Shown one piece after another: positions 10,055-20,139 of a DNA stretch of 64,000 bases. The position numbers and the translations under genes are program-made. Positions within the stretch are counted from its first letter, which is position 1. Each line of letters begins with the position of its first letter. The notes beneath the pieces are model-generated. The model was not told where the DNA came from and did not search any database. It saw only the letters and a list, made by a program, of their open reading frames with translations. The stretch spans positions 2,232,001 to 2,296,000 of the forward strand of contig BLAL01000012.1 of assembly GCA_015698045.1 (NCBI GenBank), in the 5' to 3' direction. Origin of the DNA: Rhizophagus clarus. Its lineage: Eukaryota > Glomeromycota > Glomeromycetes > Glomerales > Glomeraceae.

Positions 10055-12727
10055 TCAGTAATCATTTTCGCTTGGCCTATCCACTAAACCGCGATGAGCA
10101 AATGTTGGAGAAAGATACTTCTCAAGATTTTTTGGATAAATGAGAAGTAGATGAGGCATTGTTTCGATATTAATTTTTCCCGTACATTTCCAGTTTGTGA
10201 ACAAAACAAGAACAACATCATAGTCATTCTTATAATTTTCTACCGATTTCATTGTTATATCGTACCAATCTTTAATATTTGGTGTTGACATTTTTGTTGT
10301 TACATCACGTTCTGAGTACTTGATTTGTGAAAAGATCGCTAATTTTTTTCCATTGTCGGCAGAATCAAGAATCCAGCGGTAATCTATGTTAGCATTCCCT
10401 TGGCAACAGCGAGAAACGCCTTCCTCAAGTGAGCGGGTTACATTGTCATCACATAATACTGACTTATCAAAACTTGCAACATCGTCTGTCTTTACAAGAA
10501 ACTTCTCATTCTCAGTAAAGACTTTGAGACTATGTAATCGTACCTTGCGTTGGAGAAGTGTGTCAGCGCCTAAAGCACCACGAAATATATCAGATAATTG
10601 CCAATTATGCTTTTTTTGACGATCAAGCTCTTGGTTTTGCGAATCAATTCGGTTCTCAATTATGATTTTTTCATTATTATCCTCTTGTTTTTCCAAATCT
10701 TTTTTAAGTAGTCAAATTTCATGATTAACAGAATTGATCCTTGACTCTTGAACATAGATTAAACTATCAATAAGGACTTTTTGAAAATGCCCATATAAAA
10801 GTTCAAAATTTTGCCATTGCCAAGGAGTTTCATATGTTGGGATTAAGAGAAGATAATCTTGAAACACAGGTTCCAAGAGCTTGCTGTTGAGAACTTTCAA
10901 TAGCATAAAGGGCATAACAATAGTATACCATTCATTATTAGTATTAGAAAGATAGATCAAACCAGATCGTTCAAGTTCACCAATGGATATACCACTCTTT
11001 AGTCGAAATTCTCGCTTGATAAGTTGTCCAGTAAGCCCAAATGAGATCACAATGCGTATATCGTCAAGATCATTCCAATCACCTGGATTATTTCCAATTT
11101 TAGCAGTCTGCCGCTGAAATATTTTAGCAAAAAGTTGATTCCCCCAATTAAAATCTGATATGAGAATAGGAGGGCTTAAGAGATCATCAATAAATTTTGG
11201 AATGAAACCAGTGTCAAACAAAGCAATATGAAAGTGTTGTTGATTCAGGACAAAGTTACAAACCTCTGTTGATTTACTTTCGATATTTTCATTAATAAGA
11301 TCAGATGCAAAATGCGATTTGAGAGCTTGAACTATTAGATTCCTTCCTGTATCGGTTGTTTGCTTTGAATAATCATATTTGTCAAGAAACATTGACCTTG
11401 CCGAGACATAATTCAAAGGCTTGAGTTCCAATATTTCTTGAGTATACTCCGTAGGTAAAAAATGAACGTCTATAGCAGATGTTCCTGTACAGATCGGGAT
11501 GATAAAACATTTTTTATCATACTCATCTTTCATATTATTACCACGCATGACACTACCAATCTCCCTTAGCATTAATTTAAAGAAATTGCGAGAATTTGTC
11601 CATGATAGTTTTTGGTATTGCTGAACATCATTAATATAAAGTTGATATTCGTCAAGATGGATAATGATAGCCTCAACTGAACGCTGATGCATTATAAAGC
11701 GACGTTTAAGAATCTCACATATCACATCAGAAAGGTGAAAGAGCTCCTTGGTGTTTGTTTTTAACAAGTCACGTAGACGAGAACACTCAGGAATCAAACC
11801 TGAAGCCACTGCTACACGTGTTCCTATTCTAATACTTGGATCTTCCTTATTATCAAAATCCTCAATGTACTTGTTTCTATTATTTAAGTCAATAAAAACG
11901 TAGCAGGGATCTTTTAGAGCTTCCACAAACTCAGCAGTGTCGCTACTTCTTGTTGTTAGTATAGAAGTCAGATACTTTGATTCCCAACCCATTCGTGTCT
12001 TTCCTATTCCTATCCCTCCAGGAATTAGGATAAATCTATGATTTTTGTGGTCAGGAGTGTCGCGACCCTCGTAGTTATAGCGAGCAACTTTCAATATCGA
12101 ATTTAGAGCCTGATCACGATCGTAAATTTTGTGAGAAGGAACCTTTACGACTGGAGGTTGCAATATTGACGAAGTAAGAAGAGAAGCCAGGGTTTTTGCT
12201 AAAAATGGAAAGTGAAATTTAAAATAAGAACATGATTACTAGTCAACATTGTTAACAATATATATTACTCACGTATTCGTTTATCTTTTTTTTGGGTTCT
12301 GCTTTCTTCGTCTGAGTCTGAGTCTTTGTGTCTTCTTTTCCCTAATCGAATAAAAAATGTAAGATAACGCAAATTTCTTGTTCGAGAGGTAAACCATTGG
12401 GAGACACTTACCAGTGATGGCGGGCGGTGGCAGTTCCACAATGATGCGGATGTTAGTACTAGTGGGTGTTTCTTGAAAATAACTTTCAACAGATTCGAAT
12501 GAATGCAACTCTACACCTTTGTGCTCTTTTACGATCACTTCTTGATTTTCCTTAGTTTGAATAATATCGACCCTCCATAATGTCAGTCTGTCTGCGTCAA
12601 TACCAACGAAGGCATTTTGTTTTGCGTCCTTTATGGCTGTTCTGAGATGCCCAAAGGTCGTGTAATTTCTAGTATCAATCGGAAAAGAGTTTTTAATAGC
12701 ATCACCTTGAACGAGGCAAAATATCAT
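10055..12727 (-). pseudogene. Crinkler (CRN) protein: ubiquitin-like header, P-loop NTPase, nuclease-like domain; one internal TGA
   Basis: Crinklers are multi-domain eukaryotic effector-type proteins that generally act in nuclei. Exon 1 (12412-12727) encodes the header (starts MIFCLVQGD, contains DADRLTLWRVDI). Exon 2 (12273-12341) encodes a polar linker (DSDSDEESRTQKKDK). Exon 3 runs from 12198. Its NTPase domain has Walker A GGIGIGKT and a Walker B-like IIIHLDEYQ. The C-terminal part (DYRWILDSADNGKKLAIF, then SQIKYSE) fits a PD-(D/E)XK-type nuclease core. The introns are 12342-12411 (GTAAGT) and 12199-12272 (GTGAGT). One in-frame TGA at 10712-10714 separates NTPase and nuclease domains; CGA or TGG there would restore the frame. 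The product may end there, may be read through, or the gene may be newly dead. The architecture is known for this family. Confidence 0.8.
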
Positions 12728-13416
12728 AATGTCGGTATATCTGTAAACGCAGAAATCGAGTGTTAAAAATAATGATCAAAAAGTAATTTTCCAGTATAAC
12801 ACAAATAAAAGACTTTTTGGATACAATTTTAGACCTAGCAGGAAGTGATTTTTCCTCAAATTTAGTTTATACCTGGGATGGTGAAAGTACTCGAAATAGC
12901 GAAGAATAGTTTGACATTTTGATTATTTATCATATATATATATATGTTTCCATAAACGGTTGTTGACTAATTACTACAAACTGTGAGTCAGTAATACTAC
13001 GAACTGAGTCAGCGATGTGTCAAGGAAATTACGAAAAAAAATTTATCAATCAAAAATCAGCCACATATCACAATGTCACATGAGAGTGCTGATCAAAATA
13101 ATGGTATTGTCCATTTTTTTTGTACAGCATCATGGAATGCAAGCAACATAAATTTTCAGCGGGGTTATTTCTGACACTGCATGCCTCATATAAATATACA
13201 GTAATTTTGCAACTATATTTATTCTATCGATTATTGGAATAAATAATATATTAGTATAGATTTATTCATAGCCAGCGATTCTATTTATCTTTTTCTTCCG
13301 ATATGTGCATTACTGATCTGCGTCTCATAATTTTTGAATAGATAGCAACCAATTGGTACTTCATCCTACAGTATAGCACCGAAAGCATCTACTGTACAAA
13401 CAAGACTGAATGTTGA
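12728..13416. other. upstream region of the CRN gene, no gene seen
   Basis: AT-rich, with a short (TA)n run near 12930-12945. It presumably includes the CRN promoter, since the ATG is at 12727 on the minus strand. No motif can be assigned. Confidence 0.5.
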
Positions 13417-13596
13417 ATCTCACTAACAGAAGACGCCTGCAAAGATCCAACTGACTTGCGTAAGAACGTAATGAGAATTTTAGGGGTTATTGTGGGTTTG
13501 TTAAAAGATAGGGTATCTGTCAGCGATGAACCATCATCTAAGAGGCGTCATGTGCAAGAAAAAATAGGCGGTATAAGTCCGCAGTCATTAGTATAG
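13417..13596 (+). pseudogene. 3' fragment of a SAM/PD-(D/E)XK-type gene
   Basis: About 59 codons in one frame ending in TAG at 13594 match the 3' end of the gene at 8566: ILGVIVGLLKDR here versus VLGIIVGLLKDR there, both followed by a Lys/Arg-rich tail. The following UTR-like sequence also matches, including the GTGAACAATTGTTCAC palindrome. The rest of the copy is missing, so this is a truncated duplicate. Confidence 0.7.
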
Positions 13597-13659
13597 AAAT
13601 GTCATGTATCCGGACAAAGTCCCTCCTTTGTATTTATTTTTTTAATAAAAAATTTCTTG

Positions 13660-13705
13660 GCAAAAGTGATCGGTGTGAACAATTGTTCACGCGCACGTAA
13701 TTTTT
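13660..13705. repeat. palindromic repeat, copy 2
   Basis: GTGAACAATTGTTCAC at 13675-13690, in the same 3'-flank setting as copy 1 (preceded by TTTCTTGGCAAAAGTGATCG). It lies 56 bp upstream of the ATG of the coiled-coil gene. Confidence 0.8.
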
Positions 13706-13745
13706 TTATTTTGAATGCTTATATACAGTGTATTAATTATAGATC

Positions 13746-15479
13746 ATGTCATCAGAGCTTGAATTATTGAGATAACGCATTAGCGAGCTTGAGACTAAGA
13801 ACGCCAAGCTTGAGGGTGAGAAAGCTGAGATTGAGGTTAGGAATCTCGAGACTATAGCCAAAATTGTGAAACTAAAGGCTGAACTTAAGAGCAGAATCGA
13901 GGAGTTGGAGAAAAGTAGAGCAGATACTGCTGTTGAGAATACTAGGCGTGATGATAGAGTCGAGGAACTAGAGCAAAAAAATACAGAGCTTGAGGTCAGA
14001 TTCGCACTATTGGAAAAGGGTTCTTTGGTAGTGAATGATCGGCAACAGAATGATAAGGAAATGATAGCAGAGGTATTAGCCGTTAATGTATCTGACTCCG
14101 TAATAGACCAGCAAAATGATGCCAACACCAAGTCAATGGATGATAAGGAAATAGATAATTTTATTTCTGAAGAACCTGCCAATGTACCTGACTCGGTTAT
14201 AGTTCAGCTCAATCAGTGTAAGCCCCCACAGATCAAAGAGACCACTAAAGTGAACCATCAAAAAAGATTGTTGGAAGATAGGAAAACAGATGCTTTCTTG
14301 AATGAGGTGCATAAGAAAAAGGTTAGTGATGAGATTAGGCAAAGAAAGCGGGAAAAAAAGCTTAGCCAATCACATGTGCTTTCTCAAGACTCATCCTCAA
14401 CTATTTCTGAATCGTTTCAAGCAGACCTCTCCATGACTAACATTAAACATGCTCTCCCAGAACAGGTAGTCAAAAAATCGATTCCAAACCAATCCTCCTT
14501 GGTTCTTATGGAACCTCAGAAGAAAGAAGAGAAACAGGTTAATTTATCAGAGATCAAGGAAGAAAAAATCTCCTATAATCAGAAAGTAGAACAAGATTTA
14601 ATATGTGAATTACTTGAATTTATCAGATGTCATGATTCCACATCCTTACTGAATTCTATATCTAGCAAATATATTCCAGATGTTCCAGTCAATGCTAACC
14701 TAACTCCAGATTCTGTACCTCATTTAGCTCATTTATTCAACAAGGCTGAAAAAACCAGTCAGAAAGAAAAATTACGATGGTATTACTATAGTGAGGAGTA
14801 TGAAAAAAAGGTTATAGTCCTTAGTTCCAAAAATAATATTAGCGATCAAATGGCAAGAACGCAGATTTATAATGAAATTGAGCTGTATCTCCCTGGTAAA
14901 AAGAGAGAGTATTTGCGTAAGATGACACAAAAGGCTAAAAACATCTATACGTTGTTCAAAAAAATAGGAATAGATAAAATTGGAGTAGTTACATGTAGTG
15001 CTGATGCGATCTCTAGGCTAACTGATGCTCAAATCCAGAATATAATAAATCTTTATACTGATGAACTAATCAAATCTCAAAAATTGATCGGCGTGAACAA
15101 TTGTTCACGCGCACGTGATCTATCAGCTGAATCGAACAAGTCTGGATCAAAAAAATCACCAGATGTTGGGATAAGCACTCCACCTACATCTCAAATTTCA
15201 AAAACAAATCAGACTAATATACGAGCCCAATCTAAGCCAACTTATGACCGCACTTATTTTCGCAACAAGACATTGTGCCAATATCCTACTTTATATAGAG
15301 AATTTAGTAGTGAAAATTTCGACTATTATGGTATTATTGACGAGACATCTTGCGATCCCAAAAGGACTTGCCCATTATGCAGTTTAGATCATGATGATGA
15401 GGAAAGCATAGAAGGTAGATATAAAGCCGGATCCTATTTTATTAAATGTGAATGGCGCGAAGTTGAGATAGTTGCATAG
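13746..15479 (+). pseudogene. coiled-coil protein of a multi-copy family, early TAA
   Basis: From ATG 13746 the frame encodes SSELELLR, a TAA at 13773-13775, then RISELETKNAKLEGEKAEIE. The flanking heptads imply Gln (CAA) at the stop. The frame is then open for over 560 codons to 15479. The N-terminal 100 residues are coiled coil. A middle basic segment (EIRQRKREKKLSQ) follows. A conserved helical domain lies at about residues 290-440 (YYYSEEYEKKV, LPGKKREYLRK, KAKNIYTLFKKIG, LTDAQIQNIINLY) and a Cys pair near the end (CPLCSLDHDD). The same helical domain ends the RING gene at 18459. Function unknown. A palindromic repeat inside the coding sequence (15092-15109) adds in-frame residues. If the stop is real, internal initiation would be needed. 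Confidence 0.65.
15086..15120. repeat. palindromic repeat, copy 3, inside a coding region
   Basis: GCGTGAACAATTGTTCACGC, a perfect 20-bp palindrome at 15091-15110, flanked by GATC on both sides of a 35-bp block and followed by CACGTG. It lies within the frame of the coiled-coil gene and encodes GVNNCSRARD without breaking it. Copies 1 and 2 are in 3' flanks. Confidence 0.8.
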
Positions 15480-15615
15480 TCTCATTGCTTTACAGTAGTT
15501 TGGGTAACTCTTTGGGGTGATAATCTATCTGGGAATTTTAATCTTTTTTTCGAACAAATAGGTCTATATGAAAAAAAGGGATTTAAATTGACTCGCAATC
15601 ATATAAAATTAAGAT

Positions 15616-16134
15616 ATGTCTAAGACTGATAAAATACTAACCTCCAAATATCTGGATTGGCATGCTAAATTAAGTGAGTTACCAAGCGTTTTGACAGATA
15701 AGATTCATACCAAATTATACAAAAGATATAAAAAAGAAACTGGATGTGAGCCATGGCAATTATCAGAAGCTGTGATAAGTATATCAGAAAAACCTTAAGC
15801 CTCTGATTTCAAGCCTATCACCTTCAAAGCCAGACCTGATTCAGAATTAATTATCAAATCCGTCTTAGAGCACTTCCCATACTTAAAATTCCGAAATACT
15901 TTTAAAGATATTGATAATTATAATTTTGCATTACCTCAGCCATGGAGCTCACCATGTCCTATTTGCAATAGAAAACATGGGAATTATGGATTACATGGCT
16001 TGTAGTATTGCAAAAATGGGAATCAATTCCCTTATGATCCTGAATTAGCGAAGTTCTATTCTCAAGATAAGTTGGAATATTGTCTTACCTGCAACACTTC
16101 AAGTAATAAACTCAAGTTCGCGATAGTAGCATAG
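15616..16134 (+). pseudogene. short zinc-finger-type gene with two internal stops
   Basis: A single frame of 173 codons from ATG 15616 to TAG 16132, broken by TAA at 15796 and TAG at about 16003. It has two Cys pairs: CPICNRKHGN and YCLTCNTSS. The N-terminus (KYLDWHAKLSELPSVLTDKI) is helical. It lies 136 bp after the coiled-coil gene on the same strand; that gene ends in a similar Cys-rich module (CPLCSLDHDD), so the two may be related. The stops fit CAA to TAA and TGG or CAG to TAG. Confidence 0.6.
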
Positions 16135-17615
16135 AAACTTTATCATATACAGTGGGCTAGTCGCATTTTTTTTTTCGTCGCTCACACCCTTCACCTGATA
16201 TCCATAATAAGTATGTCATATGACATCTAATATGTGTGAAAAAAAATATATTATTCAGAACTGGACTCATTTGATAGATTTCATTTACGAATTTCAGATA
16301 TAGAATCTCATCTAATAAATTTCATTTGCGGATATAGAAACTGGGCTTGTGAAATTGTATTGTGACACAAACTAAAGTTATCACATATGGGCTGGTTTGA
16401 CTCTATCCGATTTTGTCACATAAAATGCATTTTTCTTAGTTCACGGGGTTGAATTATTATGATAATTGTAAATCTGTAACACAATAAAATAAACCAGTGA
16501 CAAGAGCTGATCCTATATCAATCATAAAATCCTGATGATCTATACTTTTTTCAATATATTTCGCGTCTTCAAAGTTCATTGCAAATTGGTTACAGATTGG
16601 TTTTGAGGAATCGGAAAGGAATCAGCAAATCTAATAAAAAACATATTACGTTGTTTATAACAAATAATAAGCTATTATACACTTTATAAAATGTTAAAAG
16701 AACAAGATGGCACTGTATGGTTTGTAGATTGCAAAAAAATTTGTAGCTAAACTTTCAAAATACCAACTTTTGCTTGCTCAATAAGCATTAGTTTATTAAT
16801 TCTCACTTTCTTTATTATAGGCTTTAATGAGTAAATAGTAAACAACAGAGAACAACAGAAGATCTGGACTTTTTTTTAAATAATTATTACATTTATATAG
16901 TTTTTATTCTATTTTAAGTCGTTGTAATCCAATTTAAATAGTTTTTGGTTTAAAATAATATTTATGATTATTACTCTTAATTAATATATAATTTTCATGA
17001 TTTTAAACTTGTAAATTAAGATAAAATAATATTTCTTTTTTTATTCCTTTGCGCAAAGTATCATTAAATGTTTCGTTATGTTGATCATCATGTGAGATTG
17101 GACCAATAAACATATTTTAACATGCTACCCCCTTGTTATCACATAAGTGATATTATCGCATCATGTGGAGTCAAATCGGCCCATATGAGTTGGTATGATA
17201 TTGTCATAACAGGATTTTCATTTGTCTGTTCTTACCTTAGTTACCAGTTTTCGAAAATTATTATCTGACTTACCATATCAGGCTTATCGTGTGTATTGAG
17301 TTTATCTATTATGGAGTCTGGAAAATAGATATCATGATGACCTATCTATGATTGGACACAAAAAAGTACGCCCGAGAGAAATGATATTTAAATCCTGAGT
17401 TTTTTACTGTCAGAACTTGGAACTTGATATAATAAACTGCCTATAATCAATTTATCATTACATAAAGTCAAAACTCGTACGCGATGAGTAGGTAATGAAA
17501 ATTTGGATATTTTTTTTTGTTTGTCGCAAAATTCTACTATTCTAAACATCTATTATTTTATAGCTCTTGCAGTGCATGCAATGGATAAAATACAGCTCAT
17601 ACATACTCTGTAGAC
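16135..17615. other. intergenic, AT-rich
   Basis: No gene seen. A 38-bp unit repeats in tandem at about 16266-16333 (CTCATTTGATAGATTTCATT-like, then CTCATCTAATAAATTTCATT). The rest is unremarkable. Confidence 0.5.
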
Positions 17616-17777
17616 ATGGATGGTGTGGAACGTCCGTTACCCTCAGGTGATAAATTAATGGTTGATCCCGAACTCAAAGAAAAATTAGATGATATCAACA
17701 AGGAAAGGGATAGGAGGATTAAAGAAAAACCTCCAGTCAAGAAATCAAATTCTGATAATTCCAATGGCTCAGATTGA
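17616..17777 (+). CDS. possible small protein (53 aa), unknown
   Basis: ATG 17616 to TGA 17775. The sequence is polar and charged (DPELKEKLDDINKERDRRIK) and more protein-like than the surrounding frames. It could be the last exon of a larger decayed gene. The opposite-strand open frame here is Ser/Leu-rich and is probably a shadow. Confidence 0.35.
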   Translation: MDGVERPLPSGDKLMVDPELKEKLDDINKERDRRIKEKPPVKKSNSDNSNGSD

Positions 17778-18065
17778 GGTTCTAGATGACTTTGGAGGGA
17801 ATCTGAATCTCGTCTTATCGATTTCATTTTTTACTTTTATACCAATTTTTACTCATTGTATCAATATCGGTATTTGTTAATGAAAAAATATTTTCTGATA
17901 ATCCTTCTATGTATTTTTCAAATATACTGTATTAATAAAGTATTTATATATTTGCTCACATCGGGCTTTATTTGTTTGCAGGTAATATAATATATGTGTG
18001 TAAGTGTACAATATAAATGCGTTTGCAGAACCAAGAATGTTCTGGGATGCATCTGCTAGATATGA

Positions 18066-18420
18066 CTGGGACCATGTTCTGAGTGTAATAATAAGATCCC
18101 AATGCTTGTAAACCGTTCACTATACTTAGTTGTAAACATGTATTTCATACTCTGCACCGAGAAAAACATACTTGATTGCAAAAAGAATGTAGATAATATT
18201 GCAATGATAAAGCCATGGGCTTTGCACAACATCAAATAACTCGAAAGATTAAGAGAAAATGAAGCAGTGCAGAACAATATTGGTAAAATTCTTGCCGAAG
18301 AATAGGGGCTGTATGACGTGAGATTTGTAAAGGGGTTAATAAATGATGAAATGTTGTACGTGATTACTAACAAGAATTTGACAATATATTTTTTCCTGTA
18401 CATGCACCAGCGTTATATAT
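18066..18420 (+). pseudogene. degenerate RING-type gene fragment
   Basis: The plus strand encodes LGPCSECNNKI, which matches LGPCSECTNDI at the first Cys pair of the RING gene 500 bp downstream. The frame then continues for about 110 codons with a TAA and a TAG, each one transition from CAA or CAG, up to TAA near 18418. Beyond the first Cys pair the similarity to the downstream gene is lost. The minus-strand open frame at 18056-18403 is its shadow. Confidence 0.45.
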
Positions 18421-18458
18421 AACTAACTAGTTTACGATAAGAGTTAAACCAACTGAAT

Positions 18459-19593
18459 ATGTCAGGTTCAGAGATTCTTCTTACTAGACCTCAGAGAGAC
18501 CCAACCATCACTTATCAATCATAGAAACTTCGCCTATAATATCTTGAAGTATTTCGAGGATGAAATGGTTAGGGATAAAGAAATTTCAGATCTAGGGCCA
18601 TGTTCCGAATGTACAAATGATATTTTAACACTTCCTCTCAAAGCATTCACTATACTCTCGTGTGGGCATCTGTTTCATAAATTGTGCATCGAGAAGAAGC
18701 TCATGATTACTAGGCCAGACGTGTATCCATTTCCTAATTGTGGGATGAAAGTTGATATCATATATCCAGTCTCTACCACTACTAGGAGAGGTTCACAATC
18801 ATCCCAATCAAGTGGAACTTCGGCCTTATCTAATTGGATGGGCGAAAAGTTTAACCTAATTTCACCAATACTAGAAGATCTGATGGAGGAAGTTGAGGAT
18901 ACATCGATTCAGGAAATGGAAAAACGTTTATTTTGTGCTAAATGCTCTGAAGAAATTACTTTAAATTTCCTTCTGAAAGATACTGTTTTTTTATCCTGTA
19001 AACATGTTATGCATTATGATTGCATTGACAATCCACGCAAAAAGTGCCCTACCTGCCCAGCCGAAGATAGCAGTAAGAAACGAACTAATACATCCACCGA
19101 AGAGTCATCTAACAAGAAAGCCAAAAAGACGAAAAGTGAGAAGAAGGTATCGGGTAAGCTAAAAAATCTTATCGAAGAATTATCCTCTGAAACATCTCAG
19201 GATTCTGTAGTTACGGAAGAGGGAACTGGGGATTTCTTTGATTTGTACAATTCAATCATTAATATGGAAGGGCAGGAGGAGATTGCAAAACGAGATGTCA
19301 TCAAATCATATTTTAATTTCGGAAAAGCTCTTGATGATTGTTTTAATTATTACAAGAAAGATAATCCTAAACGTACTGCTCAAGCATTGGTTAATAAAAA
19401 AGTTCAGGAACAACTCCCCAATGTTAGTGATGAAGCAATTAGGAAGAAAAAAGAATGGGCTCTAAAGATTTATGATATTTTTAGTGAAATAGGCGAGCAT
19501 ATGTTTCAAAGGATTAAATCTTTCTCAGTATCAACTATAGCAAAATTAAGCCAGGATGATATCGACCATATTTTGGTCGAGTTTGCGAAATAA
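18459..19593 (+). pseudogene. double RING-finger protein with shared helical C-terminal domain; 5' end damaged
   Basis: RING domains usually act as E3 ubiquitin ligases. Two Cys/His clusters are visible: CSECTNDI, SCGHLFHKLC and PFPNC; then CAKCSEE, SCKHVMHYDC and CPTC. A basic nuclear-localisation-like stretch (KKAKKTKSEKK) follows. The C-terminal domain (ALKIYDIFSEIGEHMFQRIK, then AKLSQDDIDHIL) is related to that of the gene at 13746. The likely start is ATG 18459, but that frame hits TAG and TAA within 30 codons and then needs a one-base shift near 18545 to join the long frame. If translated at all now, it would start at ATG 18565, losing about 35 residues but keeping both RINGs. So it may still make a near-complete protein. 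Confidence 0.65.
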
Positions 19594-20139
19594 TAATATT
19601 TACTGCACCACGCATCTGACATTGTGAACTCGGTTCACATTCTATGAAATAAATTTGATATGTAAATAGACCCTTAAGAGATCTGCATATATATAATAAT
19701 AAAGTTCGCCCATATCAGGCCTTTCTCTTTTTTTTTTAATTCATGTATAATCATAAATGTGCTTATCGAATAAATAAAATCATGAGGGATCTACAAACTA
19801 ATCCTTTCTTCTCACTATAGTTCCTGGAACATTCCTGGAACATTCCTAGAACTATCAAGGAACTGGCAGGGAACTGGGGAGGAATAAAAATGAATATGGT
19901 TTTATTATAGTGTATAATATTTAGCCAAACATACTTTATTTTTTGCGAAATAAATAGCTAAATAATTTACATACATGATCGCCTAGTAAAATTGTAAAAT
20001 GCTTTATATATATTATTGCATGATCTGCCTATTCTGGTGACCAATGATCACGCGATCAGAGTTTAACCCATTACCAGATATGACGCAATCTGCGATATAA
20101 GCGCGTAAAAAATAGTACTTTTATAATCACGAAAAAAGA
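19594..20139. other. intergenic, no gene
   Basis: AT-rich. A short cluster around 19818-19880 repeats GGAACATTCC and GGAACTGG words. It lies upstream of the Gag-retropepsin gene and may include its promoter or the left edge of the Maverick-like element, but no inverted terminus was found. Confidence 0.45.

Noticed and set aside
13733..14182. Ser/Leu-rich minus-strand open frame
   Set aside because: It is the antisense of the coiled-coil coding sequence.
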